DNA from: Allium sativum
Taxonomy: Eukaryota; Streptophyta; Magnoliopsida; Asparagales; Amaryllidaceae
NCBI GenBank assembly: GCA_030737875.1
Contig: CM060911.1
Coordinates: forward strand, 93,702,599 to 93,766,598
DNA length: 64,000 nucleotides
Reading direction: 5' to 3'
In this document: piece after piece, positions 1 to 11,207 of the stretch
Layout of the letters: each line of letters opens with the position of its first letter
How positions within the stretch are numbered: the first letter of the stretch is position 1
Made by a program: the position numbers and the translations under genes
Notes under the pieces: generated by a model
The model's database searches: none
Told to the model about the DNA's origin: nothing
Seen by the model: only the letters and a program-made list of their open reading frames with translations

Positions 1-1149
1 AATATTCTAAGAACAGGTGGCATATTTCACATTTTAGAGAATGAAGGATTTACGATGAATTTCATACATAATGGAGAGAGTTTTAAAAACAAATCATTTC
101 CAATTATTTTCAAAAGATTTTTTAATAAAAAATAAAGCACAAAAACAGTGATGGATTTGGACTATAATTAATAATTCAATTTAAGTGTCAAAAACGAATA
201 ATCTTAAATCCCAATATCTATCAATCAACAAATCATAATACATCATAAGATTTCAACACATTTCACAGATTAGAAAGATGGATTGATAGGCTAGTTTTTA
301 TACACAGAGGATAGTTTTAGATTAATTTCAATTTATAGCACATTATTTCCTATTTCTTTTTATTTTATTTAAGAGCACACTGACCACGCATAACCAGAGC
401 TTGGATTTTTAAATGAGGTCAGTCGCAGTTTAAATTATAAGTTGTCTCATAACCATGCATGACCAGAGCTTGGATTTTTAAATGAGGTTAAAGACACAAT
501 TATATATTAATTATATATTTTATCATTTTTAGCTTTAAATAGAAAAACTCCTCGGTATAAACAACCAATATGAATGATAAAAATGTGGTAGGTACAGAAA
601 TGGACTGTGAAATAAATTTCTAAATTAATTATATTATGAAATATGCTCGACTATACTGGGATCATTGAAAATTTTCAATTATCACTAATTCTGAATAATA
701 ACATAGCCACAATTCCATCACAAATATTTTCACTGTTTATTCAAGATGATTTCAAAAACAATTGCAGATATTTACAAGTTTAAATACAATATCTGGAAAT
801 GATTAAAAAATATCAGATTTTCAATCAAGTAAGGAAAATTTCCAGAAATCAAGAGTTCTGCAACTGGAAGTTAAGGAAGCCCCATGAGGAACAAAACAAA
901 AAAATTGTGGCAGTGTCAAATCAAAAAGAAAAATAAAGATAGACGGAGATAGAAGAAGAAATAATCAAGAAAATAAATAACAGAGAATATTTACAAGGAC
1001 AAGTTCAGAGATCATACCTGAAATCAATGTAAACCAGAATCTCTGACTCATCAGATCTTGGCTGAAGAAACTGTGAGTGATATAAAAGTATATACAGCTT
1101 TGCTTCACATTTCTTTTTGCACAACAGTTGCTCAGCCATCCTTTGGTAC
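1..1149. other. Unassigned AT-rich stretch, probably decayed copia-flanking DNA
   Basis: No recognisable gene. It lies downstream (in minus-strand sense) of the copia gag remnant, where protease and integrase would be expected, but I find no pol motif in either strand. The only structure seen is a 37-bp direct repeat at 383-419 and 452-488, differing at two positions (both transitions) and offset by 69 bp. The longest minus ORF (1005-1196, 63 aa) matches nothing I recognise. Confidence 0.5.
383..488. repeat. Short direct repeat, 37 bp x2
   Basis: The segments at 383-419 and 452-488 share the core ACCAGAGCTTGGATTTTTAA and continue to AATGAGGT. Two transitions separate the copies. The offset of 69 bp suggests a local tandem duplication whose spacer has decayed. 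No function is visible. Confidence 0.75.
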
Positions 1150-2577
1150 CTAACAGTCGAGGGGATCGAGTGGTTTAACAGAATTAGTGAAACCACTCAC
1201 AGATGTATTCATATGTTTTGGTACCCAGACTTGTTTGTACAACAAACCATTTGAATTAACTTTTGTACCCTTAGGACCCCAAATCTGTTTGAGTTTAATA
1301 AAACCCATTTTATTTCCATTAGGGATCCAAGAATGTTTAAATGATTTGTTATAAAACACTTTCTCATTTCTCTTTTGATTTAAAAACCTTTTGAAATTAT
1401 TTGAATTCAAATTTTCAAAACAAATATTTTCAAAATGATTTGAAGGATTTTTAAAATCATTAGAACTCCATTTTTCAAAAAACATTGGTTTTTCCCAAAG
1501 CCAAGTCCACGTTTATTCCCAACAGAAATCTGGTTTTTCAACAACATATTCAAAGATTTTTCACTGTTTGAAAATTTAGCCAAAATTGTTTCAAGTTGTT
1601 GAATTTTAGTTTTAAGATCACCGTTTTCTTTCAATAAGTCTGAACAACAATTTTTAGTGATCTTACATCTTTCAAAATCAGATTTTAAAACCAAATTTTC
1701 ATTTTTAAGTAGATTAATTTTGGTTTGGGATTCAGCAATCTTAGATTCAAAAAGTTTTTGTTTTTCAAACTCAAATTTCTTGGATTTTTCAATTTCGTTT
1801 TCCAGTTCTTTCAAAATCAAATCGGATTTCAACAAATTCTCCTTTTCAGCAATTTCAAATTTGGAATATATATCAGTCTTAAAAATTTCAAATTCCTTTT
1901 GTAAAAAATTATTCATACTTGATAGCTCAATCTCGTTTTCTTTTAAGATCAGAATTTCTTTTTCAAACTTTTGAATATTTTTATTGAGATGAACAAGATT
2001 GGTTTTCAATTTCAAACAATTTTTGCAATCTGAATTTGAAGAATTTTTAAAATGTTCTAGTTGTAATTCCAAATCATCCATATTGATGGTCAACTCAGAA
2101 TTCTTAGATTTCAAAGATTTGTTTTTAGATTGGAGTTTATCAACAGATTTAGTCAAATCAACGCACATATAAACTAAATCTTCGTATGAATTTTTTTCTG
2201 TTTCAGCATCTGTTGATTCTCCATCATTTGATCTTTCTGAATTTTCATTTGTAATTCCTATTAAACAGAACTCTGAGTTTGAGTTGACTTTCTCGGGTTT
2301 TGAGCTACCATTGTCAGATCTTCCATACTTCGTATTGAGAGTATCCCAGATTTCCTATGCAGATAAACAATGGTAGATAAGATTAAACTGTTCAGTACTA
2401 AGATAATCAAATATAATTTTCATAGCACGGGTATTGAAAGAAATATCTACACTATCAAATCCATTGATAACAACATCCCAGCATTTAATATTAACAGATT
2501 TTAAATAAAATTCCATTTTGGATTTCTAGTTTAAAAAATTTGTTCCAGTGAAAATAGTTGGAGATGAACCAGGCCGA
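1150..2577 (-). pseudogene. Ty1/copia gag pseudogene (UBN2-type N-terminus joined to coiled-coil C-terminus)
   Basis: Reading the minus strand from about 2577, the frame has a UBN2/gag-like start (IFTGTNFLN, then KSKMEFYLKSVNIKCWDV and EIWDTLNTKYG). The usual middle of UBN2 and the CCHC knuckle are missing. The frame then runs into a long Lys/Glu/Leu/Asn-rich coiled coil (2168-1407) and, after a frame change, into the copia gag-pol linker motif WVPKG/KQVWVPK (1485-1150). An in-frame TAG replaces the expected Trp after NFLN, and a second TAG sits before EIWDT. In the family this protein forms the particle shell. This copy is dead: stops, a frameshift and an internal deletion. The Ty1/copia assignment rests on the UBN2-like blocks, the WVPK linker and the nearby iMet primer-binding site; the lineage is not resolved. 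Confidence 0.7.
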
Positions 2578-2628
2578 CTCTCACTAGACTGACGACTAGG
2601 ATTATCCAAGACTCTAGAGTTAAAAATA

Positions 2629-2643
2629 CCTGCTCTGATACCA
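2629..2643 (-). promoter_or_regulatory. Primer-binding site of the copia fragment (inner copy)
   Basis: The minus strand reads TGGTATCAGAGCAGG, complementary to the 3' end of plant initiator tRNA-Met, the standard minus-strand primer of copia elements. It lies just upstream of the gag remnant. A second copy sits 196 bp farther out next to the LTR edge. Confidence 0.75.
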
Positions 2644-2824
2644 CTTGTAGTCTCCTTCTCGAGGATTTTAATCACACCCCAGTAGCCTATAATGGCACCT
2701 CAGAGACTGATTTCACGTCCTGCCTCTCGACATGGACAACCACCAACGGACATGTAGGGATAAGAGTCACTACTTCGCCACTAGATCATAGAGCGCGAAC
2801 TCCCTATCATGTTGTAACCTTATA

Positions 2825-2839
2825 CCAGCTCTGATACCA
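2825..2839 (-). promoter_or_regulatory. Primer-binding site adjoining the copia LTR (outer copy)
   Basis: The minus strand reads TGGTATCAGAGCTGG, two bases inside the LTR end (LTR on the plus strand begins TGTTGGATC at 2842). This is the canonical position of a primer-binding site, so this copy is likely the one used. The copy at 2629-2643 would then be a duplicate or a relic of another element. Confidence 0.75.
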
Positions 2840-2841
2840 CT

Positions 2842-3700
2842 TGTTGGATCTAGATTAACCCTAAAAGGGGGTGAATAGGGTTTAACACAGTTTTTAACTG
2901 AATTAAAAATCTAACGAGATATATATAATAATAAACAGATCACACAGTATAGCAGAAACAAAAATGCAGAAAATAAATCACACACAGATATACCCAGCAT
3001 CGGCAAAACCCTGCCTACTGCTGCATTTCTAAGGTTTCTACTGGGTGATAGAACAAATCCCGCATACAAGACCATGTACACTCGCAAACCCTGCTCTTAT
3101 TCTAACCCTACGCTCAAAACCCTAGACTGATCTAATCCCCTAGATCAGATTTCCCCTTATTACGACCCTGTAACCAGTAGCCCAGGTTTTACAGACTCTG
3201 TCAACTTTCAGTCAACATCTTGACTGAAATCCCTAGTTTGACAAACTAGAAAACAAACCACGATAACAAAAGAAAAGCAAAATACAAAATATATAAAAAC
3301 AAAACCCTAGGAGTTAAATTAAAAGGGTCATCCCCTTTTTTCCTTAAACAAATGGCCGGCCCTTGTTGTAATTCAATTAGCCCAAATCTCTTTTGTCCTA
3401 TGGAGAAAAAATATGGCGGCGGCTTCAAAGAAAAACTAGGGTTTTTGTAATCGCCAATCAGATTGATGCTTGATGTATTGATGAAGTCGTTTTTCTGGTT
3501 GCTCGAATTTGCTGATGCTCTATTGTCGATTGCTGATACTCCGATTTGGGCTTGCTCTCACTCTCTCGATCGAAACTGTGTGTAATTTTTGATTTTGAAT
3601 TTCTGCTTGAAATTGTTTGCTTGAGGTTTCGATTTCGATGTTCTCTTCCTGCCCATTATGAATCTGTGTGTAGAAAATATATAGGGTAACGAACCCCTAA
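2842..3700 (-). repeat. Copia LTR, inner end defined, outer end not found
   Basis: The inner edge is set by TGTTGGATC next to the primer-binding site; on the element's strand the LTR ends ...GATCCAACA. A minus-strand TATA-like run (3675-3685, ATATAT context) could be its promoter. I could not find the matching outer edge, nor the partner LTR, so the right boundary given here is only how far I am willing to follow it. No coding function; the minus ORF at 3246-3428 is unrecognised. Confidence 0.45.
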
Positions 3701-6689
3701 AATTCTCTGATTTCGTGATTAATGACTTGACTGATTTTGTTGAATGATTTGTCCCTGATTATTTGCGTGTGACTTCCTTTGTTGGAATTAATCACCTCGG
3801 TATTAAAAAGGACTTGAATTTTGAATGAAACAGAGTGATTCTTGCTTTCCCCTTTTGCTAAATCTCGGCATTGAAAAGAAATTGAATATTCCCTTTTGAA
3901 ATTCTCGATTTAAATGAATTCCTTGAATGTTACATGTCTTATGTATGATTTATGGAAAGGATTCCTGCTAGTTTTACTAATTGCCAAATACGAAATTCCA
4001 TGAATGCATTGTCAAATACTGGAAACCTGATTACTGAATTCTAGAGAAAAAATATTTCCTGTTTTGGGTGATTGCCATCCTAAAACAAATTGCTTTGCTT
4101 GGCACTTTAATTTTGATATGCAGAAATTTCTCCCCAAACATTTCTGCCTTGATTAAAAGATGTTGATTTCAGGAAAGTCTCCAAGTATCTCTTGCCCAAA
4201 AATAGTTTTCACATTTCTGAAAACTTATTGAATTTTCACTGTGGAAATTCTTGATCGAAAACACATGAATTTCTTTGCTTAAAAACAGATTGCTAATTCT
4301 GGAAACAATTTCTTGATTGAAAGATTCTCTTGCATGATTTCTGCCATTGTTCAAATTAACATGCACACATTTTCTTGAACTTTTTAATGCTTCAATTTTC
4401 TTGCTAAAACTGGTAATTACTTGTTAATTTTTTAGACCTAAAAAAAAAACTTGAGTGTTGCATATTACAGAACACATACTGCCAGTTTATCCCATTTTGT
4501 TTCCATGATTCATAAAATGCCATACATGTTTTTAGTCATGCTATTTGAATGTTTTCCACATGTAGCTGAAAAATCGTGCAATCTTGTGCACATTGTTCTG
4601 TATGTCACCCAGCTTGTAATATAAACACACCTGCAGTTTCATGTGCATGTATATTCTTCAGCTTTTACTATCCACTTAGGCATTTGAGTTTCAGTTGCAC
4701 CATTCCTTTGACTTGTCCATTTTCTTTGAAACATTGTGTTGCTGTGTTCATGCATGATTGAAACTAGCTCCATATGAAATTTATACTACGCTAAGCCACC
4801 TGGTTCCACCTTTTTCATGCTGTTTGGACTTGTGTTTGTATGCTTCCATACTTGAACCATTTTGCTGAAGTGTTTTACCCTCTTAGCAGCTCTATGTTAG
4901 TTTGCCATGTTGTCATGACACTTTTGTTTTCTTTATTCACCATTTCATTTTGAACATGCTGGATTGATCACTGTTGCACCATTGTGTTGTTTCATCACTT
5001 TACATTGATGAGCTCCATCATGTTATTGAGCTCGGCCAGATTGTCTCCATGTTGTATCTTGCATGCTGGTTGACTATGCTTGATATCTTGCTTGCATGTA
5101 TATTGGAACTATCTCTTTTTGGTTAAACTCATGGTTGTTTGTAGTTGACATTTGGGTTGTGTCGAGCTTGGTCCATGTGACTGCTCCACAGCTGTATACA
5201 CTGATTGACGAGGTAGTGCACACGTGTATTTATAGGCGTGTGTATTTGCAGCCATCAGAAAATTTCCTGTCCCGGTACATATACAAAATGTCTGCCTAGA
5301 CACAGATGAACCAGATCAAGTCATGAAAAAATGATGAGAAACACAACAGAAAACTGAGGAAAATAAAATTTTAAAATTAAAATTTATATTCACATGTATT
5401 CAGTTTTATTCTTGTTGAAAAGTGTACTATCTGTTTGTTCATTTGTATGATAGGTATGAAGACTGGACTGACTTGTAAGCTGTGAAGACAGAAGACAATA
5501 GGACATAAGCCAGAAAGCAAGAACAGTGTGTGTAACAGTGAAAGTGTCTGTATTTGAGTTTGTGAATGTATAACTGAAAATGTATAATCGAATGAGTGTT
5601 GTAGAAGCTGTGAATGAAAAAGAATATTGTACTGATATTTGTAATAAACAAATTTGTTTGAAATAAAATATTATTTTATTGTGTTTAAACTTGTGTTCAA
5701 ACAAAATTGTTTATTGTATTCAGTTTATATACAAGTACAATGTCATGTGTAATATTTGTGAATGTGTACAAATAGAGGAGTCATATAATTTGTACTGTTT
5801 GAACGTTGAAATATAATATTATATTTAAATAAAATACTGTGTGAATATATGAAATTCTATACAGTCGTATTCTATTTAAATATAGATATTATATTCCTGT
5901 CTGTGATGTATAATAAAACAGTACAGTAACGAACACATTCAAAATAATATTTATTTGTTTGTTCAAACAAAAATCATATAATTGTGTATATAACACCGTT
6001 ATATACAACAGTTCATACTTTAATTTCTCATTAGTTTGTATACATCATTCCTAAATTTGTGACATAATTGATTATTCATACCTGAAGCAAGCAATTTGTG
6101 GCATCAATGGTGAAGTTTTATTCGGCAAAAGGTTATGTTTGTGACTGAGCTTGAATTCAAGTTTTCATGGCTGTAGTTGCTAAATAATTGAATGAAAGTA
6201 GTAATTTTACACTAAGCTACATATTAACAGTTTTTCTTTTGTAGTATTTTAGACTTCTAGTTAAACCTGTTCATCATGAGGCATGTATGAGCGATGTATA
6301 CTGATGCTCTACTAGAATGAATTGGGTAAATCTTTGTTTACAAAAAGTTTAATCAAGCACTGCGGGGAGTCCTTGTCTGCTAAGACGCTTGGTTATTGAG
6401 GCTCTGCAAAACATGCCAAATCTGTAGATAAGGGAGAAGTATTGATGAGTAATAAGTAATTAATGTAACTTGTAACATCTTAAAATCTTTTTAGCATTTA
6501 TTTTTTGTTTCTGAGCTTTTAAAATTATCAATTAATGTAGTTAAGATCTGTTATGAACTGCATTACTCCGAGACCTTCGTGCTTAGCATTTACTTTATTA
6601 TTCATGTTCTATGGTTTCTGGTGCACCCTATTCGATACTTTACTGCACATCTACTTTTAATTGCTACATTGAAAAACTATTATCTGTGT
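3701..6689. other. Unassigned AT-rich DNA
   Basis: No gene or mobile-element domain is recognised. The longest ORF is 104 aa (5390-5704, minus) with no motif. Part may still be copia LTR. Around 6060-6480 the base composition is less extreme and a few short open stretches look exon-like, but there is no reading frame with consistent splice signals that I can support. Confidence 0.5.
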
Positions 6690-6866
6690 TAAACCACAGT
6701 TGGATTTCAACCACACCGCTTTTAACGGTATGACAACCGCACCATTTAGCGGTAAACCGTGACCAACAGTTGACGGTGATGGTTAATAAAATGATCTAAC
6801 CACTGAAAAATGGTATGGTAACGGTTCACTTAAATTGTAGCGGTTGCCGCACCATATACACCCCTA
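6690..6866. mobile_element. hAT-like transposon terminus (one end only)
   Basis: Read outward on the minus strand the end is TAGGGGTGTATATGGTGCGG, followed by several GCGGT/ACCGC subterminal motifs on both strands. A TAGGGGTGT-type start with GCGGT-rich subterminal repeats is typical of plant hAT non-autonomous elements. The other end and the 8-bp target duplication were not found. The terminus abuts the truncated start of LTR A1, so this element or its excision may have caused the truncation. Confidence 0.45.
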
Positions 6867-7592
6867 TTTAAAACACAGTTCACAATAAACCTAATTCCCA
6901 TTCCATTTTATTCCAATTACCATATATAATTGGAAACTCTAATAATCTTAATTAAAAGATTTATTCTTTTCACAACGAGGTTTAAGAACAGCGTTACTAA
7001 AGACACCATTCACGACAAACCCAAAATCCAATTTGATATTAATTATAAGGCTATAAACAGAAATTAGTTCGGCTTACATTCAATATCAAACTCTGAATCC
7101 AACACATATTGTATAGGGAATAACGATATACATCTATCTTCCAAATTCCTCCATAATATCCGTATAGTCACGGAATCCAATATCAAAATCTCCGAAAGAT
7201 GATTTCTATTCAAATCCATTCCAATTCAAATACTGAAAATTTCTGGTTTTATTAAAAAACTTTTTATAAATCCAATTTATTAATTTAAAACCATTGGATT
7301 ATTTTTCTAGTTAATAACTAGTTCATTTTGGTAAAAATATATTTTTATCTTCTCAAATATGGAATTTTTCATCCCAATTCTTTCCAAATCATTTATTATG
7401 ATTCTACACCAATTATTAATAATTTTATTAAGGCCCTTTCAATCGATTTCCATAAACGGTCATCGAACTGCATTTACAGTGACCTTTTCCAAATTTGATT
7501 TGGACATAATTCCAAATCCAACCCTTAGTTTTCAAATCTCCTATATTCTTTTTAAAGCTCTTTGCGATACGAACTCAATGGTTACAGTTTTA

Positions 7593-7616
7593 GGAGAATC
7601 CGACAGTCGGATCTTC
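7593..7616. other. Conserved LTR hairpin (A1 copy)
   Basis: An imperfect palindrome, GGAGAATCCGACAGTCGG followed by ATCTTCC. The same inverted repeat is found in LTRs B1, B2 and B' in the same context, between a Phe-rich antisense ORF and a GC-rich segment followed by a TA run. Confidence 0.6.
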
Positions 7617-7689
7617 CGTAATGTCAATTCGAACTCAATGGTCGAAATTCGCAAACGGTCGCGGTGCGACACATTCTATTCAAGCCATT

Positions 7690-7712
7690 AATATATATAT
7701 ATATATATATAT
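7690..7712. repeat. (TA)n microsatellite
   Basis: A simple TA run directly after the conserved GC-rich block of LTR A1. Shorter TA runs sit at the same place in the B and B' LTRs. Confidence 0.9.
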
Positions 7713-10470
7713 TATATATTTCGTTCAAAATGTATTTTATAAATTGGTTATAAAAACGTTTCCCACTTCCAATTCAATTTTAAATCAAAATTGAATACCC
7801 CTTATCATTATAATATTTAAATAATAATATTTCCAAAATATCTGATTTTGAAATCATTTCCTTTTCGACATTCTTCATAAAAATGAATAAAATCGATACA
7901 AATATCGTTTGCATCAAAATGGCGCAAATCTAATCAACACGGCTTCACATATTCAATATTTTCGTGTCCATCCCAAATCGGACATCAAAATCATATTTTA
8001 ATCCTTTAGGGAATATTATTTTAAATAGTCGTTATTTTAAAATATTCATTATTTTGAAATATTCATTATTTTGAAATATTAGTTCTTTCTGAATTGGATT
8101 CAGACCCAATCAATTACCATATAATTTATTTATATGGATTTCATACAACACATGTACACCACAATCATGATATACAATCAACCACCATCTATAGTGCATT
8201 ACACAACTGCATAAGCATTAAATATAGATAATAACGGTTACAATAATCTGTCAACCAATCGATTGACATATAACTAAACAATTGGGTTTAGCATACGCCA
8301 AATATCATCCCACTACCTGTATGGGGTTTCAACCAAAAAATACTGAATATTATTTGTGCAGTTGGGCGATGTGTAAAATTTATCGTCCTAATCCATGTTA
8401 GTTAAATGAGTGTACATAAACAAATCGTCCGATTTGTAAATGAATAATTATTTTCAGTTTAGGAGAATTTTATGCCATTCAAATATACATCAAAAATTAT
8501 ATTTTTAAAGATAAAATATTTATTTCAACACATGAATATTTTCTATAGTTCATACATTCAATAAAAATAATATTTTTATTGTTCAAACATTTTATTCAAC
8601 ACATGAATATTTTACACAGTTCAAATAAACATTAAAAATGAGATTTTTTTAATGAATAAATATTTATTTCATAAAATTTCGGCATTATAACGACGCGATA
8701 TTAAAACCGGAGTAATGTCCAGCATTACCCCTCTCCTGATATTGGCTCGTGCCATACACAATAAATCCAATCAATCACAAAACCACAATACAATTAATTT
8801 CCATAATACAGTCAATTTTCCCGATACAATCCAAACAAACATCATGGTTTGTACAATAAATAGTGTCGGGGGCTTCTAATTTCCGTCTGTATCTTAGTAT
8901 ATATTTAACTATAAAATAATTAGAGTGAGAAGGAGTTCTCACCTTGGTTTCCACCCCGTCATTCTTTATTGGACGGTTTGGATTCCGTTTTGTTTCCAGT
9001 CAGTTCCCTCGCGTAGTATCCTTCTTCATGGCTCCAACGCAATCTATTTCACACGGTTTATATTAAAAATCACATTTTTATATAACGCTAATTCTATTAA
9101 AAAAATCACATTTTTGCAATGATGTATTATTTTAAAAATCATATTTTTACGCACTGTTATTTCTTTTCAAAATCCTGCTATTTATATTTTTAAAATCTAT
9201 GATATATATAAATTAAAAATCATATTCTATTTAAAGCTATTTCATATTAATAAATCACATTTTTATAAATTCTATTTCATTATAAAAATCACATTTTTAT
9301 CTAATCTATATGTAATTAAAAATCACATTTTTATCTTGCTCTCTCTCTATATATATATTAAAAACAATCTTATTCATATAAAAATTTGAAATTTAATACA
9401 ATTTTATACATATAAAAATTCGAATTTTAAAACAATTTTATTCATATAAAAATTTAAAACAATTTTATTCATATAAAAATCAGATTTTACAATGCTATTT
9501 AATTAAATCGCGATTAACCCTCTCCTCCTTCGTAACGTCTCCAAACCCGCAAGAAAACCCATCTTCGACTTTTCAAACCCTGCCGTCGTTCATCTCTAGG
9601 AGGGTCGGAACCCCATCGGCCAATACCACGTCGTCGACCATCATCTGCACTTCCCACGACCTCCTTCCAGTCCAACTTGAAAATGCCCAACTCCCCCAAT
9701 CCAACTTCGATGCCGACGGTCTTGGACCCAAATTCTGTCCATCTCACGGCTCGAGAACAGATCATGGTCCTTGATATGGACCATCTTGAAACCTCTACAA
9801 CATTGTGGTTGAAAATTTCTTTAATTAATTAATGGATTGAATGGTTTAATTGGAGGATGGATTGAAGGTCTCGTTCATTCGTTTAGAAGAAGAGGCTGCG
9901 TTGAAGGTTTGACCGTGGAATGAGAAAAACTAGGGGTTTGACCAACTAAAATTGTTTATATACCCCTTTATTTATAATATTATAATATTTTAATTCCTAG
10001 TTATTACATTTTTCTTCCTAACTCCAAATCAAATCCAATGATTGTTGCCCCTAGCTAAACACCCTCATTACGGACACAATGGGATATGTCCGGTAAGCCA
10101 ATTCTATCGTTTGGATTAGTTTTCCTTTAAATTAAAATATAAATCAATATATATTGAATTTGAACACACATTTTAATTTACCGAGGCCATGTACTGACTC
10201 GAAAAATTCCAAAAAAAATTAATCTAGCTATGTTTTGACGATACGGTCATAACAAAACTAATTTCGTCGAATTTGGAGATCATTTGAAAAACGGTCATTT
10301 TCCAGTCAATTAAATTCAAATTGAAAGTACCAAACACGCTTAAATCCACCACGCTCACAAATCAATTCCAAAAATTGGAATCTAGCAATATTTTTACATT
10401 CCTGATCCAATAAAAATGGTTTCGTCGAAAACGGAGGACGTATGCAAAATGGCTTTTTTAAAGGGCTATA

Positions 10471-10576
10471 TGTAACACCCCTCTCGAAAAGCTAACACAA
10501 AGATCTTTTAGCACAGTAGTTAGTGCGTGGTGTTGCTTTCCGAGAGGTCGGGGGTTCGAGACCTATGGTTGTCACA
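10471..10576 (+). repeat. TRIM 5' LTR with tRNA-like A and B boxes
   Basis: The A box TAGCACAGTAG (10509-10519) fits TRGYNNANNNG. The B box GGTTCGAGACC (10553-10563) fits GGTTCGANNCC. They are 44 bp apart start to start, the spacing in a tRNA gene. The D-arm can pair GCAC with GTGC around an 8-nt loop; the acceptor and anticodon stems do not pair convincingly, so this is a tRNA-related sequence and not a functional tRNA. Confidence 0.75.
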
Positions 10577-10716
10577 ATTGGTATCAGAGCCTATACCCAG
10601 CTGGAATTGTGCGTGTCATGTTGCGGATGTTGGTCGATGTGGTATTATGTGCACAACGCCGGGGTGGTGAGTGATATGAGCCAATGAAGACATTGGGCTC
10701 TTTAAGGAGGGTAGTC

Positions 10717-10822
10717 TGTAACACCCCTCTCGAAAAGCTAACACAAAGATCTTTTAGCATAGTGGTTAGTGCGTGGTGTTACTTTCCGAGAGGTCGGCGG
10801 TTCGAGACCCATGATTGTCACA
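10717..10822 (+). repeat. TRIM 3' LTR with tRNA-like A and B boxes
   Basis: Second LTR. The A box TAGCATAGTGG (10755-10765) and B box GGTTCGAGACC (10799-10809) keep the same 44-bp spacing. The D-stem is GCAT/GTGC with one wobble pair. Both box consensus matches survive despite substitutions inside and around them. Confidence 0.75.
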
Positions 10823-11207
10823 CTATATATTATATAAAATACATATAAATTCTATAGCAACTATTTTAAATTTTAAATTGGACCTAAATTTCGATTTATA
10901 GTATGAAATTCGAATTTTTCACATTCGTTAGAAAGATATAATTAAACAGATTCTAAAGTTTCTGGTTTTACTAAAATCCGATTTATTTTGAATCCTGTAC
11001 ATTCACTTGAAATTTGACATCGAATTTTCAAACTACTGCGCCATTTTAGACTCGTTTTATAATTAAAATAAATTTATACGTTCTAACTTCGATTAAAATA
11101 AATTTTTAGTTGTTGTTATTTGAAATAAATCAATTTAAATATTCAAAATCCATTAAAATAGCTAAAATAAAAAATTTAAATTGATTTTGACATTCCGGGT
11201 TGTTACA

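Larger units (their letters stand above)
10466..10827 (+). mobile_element. Complete miniature LTR retrotransposon (TRIM/SMART-like), 352 bp plus target duplications
   Basis: Two 106-bp LTRs (10471-10576 and 10717-10822) flank a 140-bp interior. Both LTRs start TGTAACACCC and end GTCACA; they differ at six positions, five of them transitions. CTATA flanks both sides (10466-10470 and 10823-10827), a perfect 5-bp target duplication. The interior opens with TGGTATCAGAGCC (10579-10591), an iMet-tRNA primer-binding site, and closes with a purine tract TTTAAGGAGGGTAG (10701-10714). No ORF. It sits in LTR A1. Such elements depend on enzymes of autonomous LTR elements. Unusually, each LTR contains tRNA-like A and B boxes. 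Confidence 0.93.
6867..11207 (-). repeat. LTR A1 of non-autonomous element A (truncated; minus-strand sense)
   Basis: It ends CGGGTTGTTACA at 11207, followed by a reverse-complement polypurine tract, so the element is on the minus strand. It aligns in order with the B LTRs (shared hairpin block, TA run, GC-rich block at 9514-9765, the ACACAATGGGAT block near 10075). Its first 3 kb are missing compared with LTR A2, cut where the hAT-like end begins. It contains AT-rich short repeats (AAAATCACATTTTT-type, 9060-9490) corresponding to the B minisatellite, and the TRIM at 10471-10822. No protein function is recognised. Confidence 0.75.

Noticed and set aside
6060..6480. Possible exon of a host gene
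   Set aside because: Some stretches look less AT-rich and exon-like, but frames are broken and I recognise no protein family.
10471..10576. A functional tRNA gene in the TRIM LTR
   Set aside because: The A and B boxes and D-stem fit, but acceptor and anticodon stems do not pair. It is tRNA-like only.
10471..10822. Assignment of the TRIM to the Cassandra family
   Set aside because: Cassandra LTRs carry a 5S rRNA-type promoter (A box, IE, C box). Here the boxes and spacing are tRNA-type.
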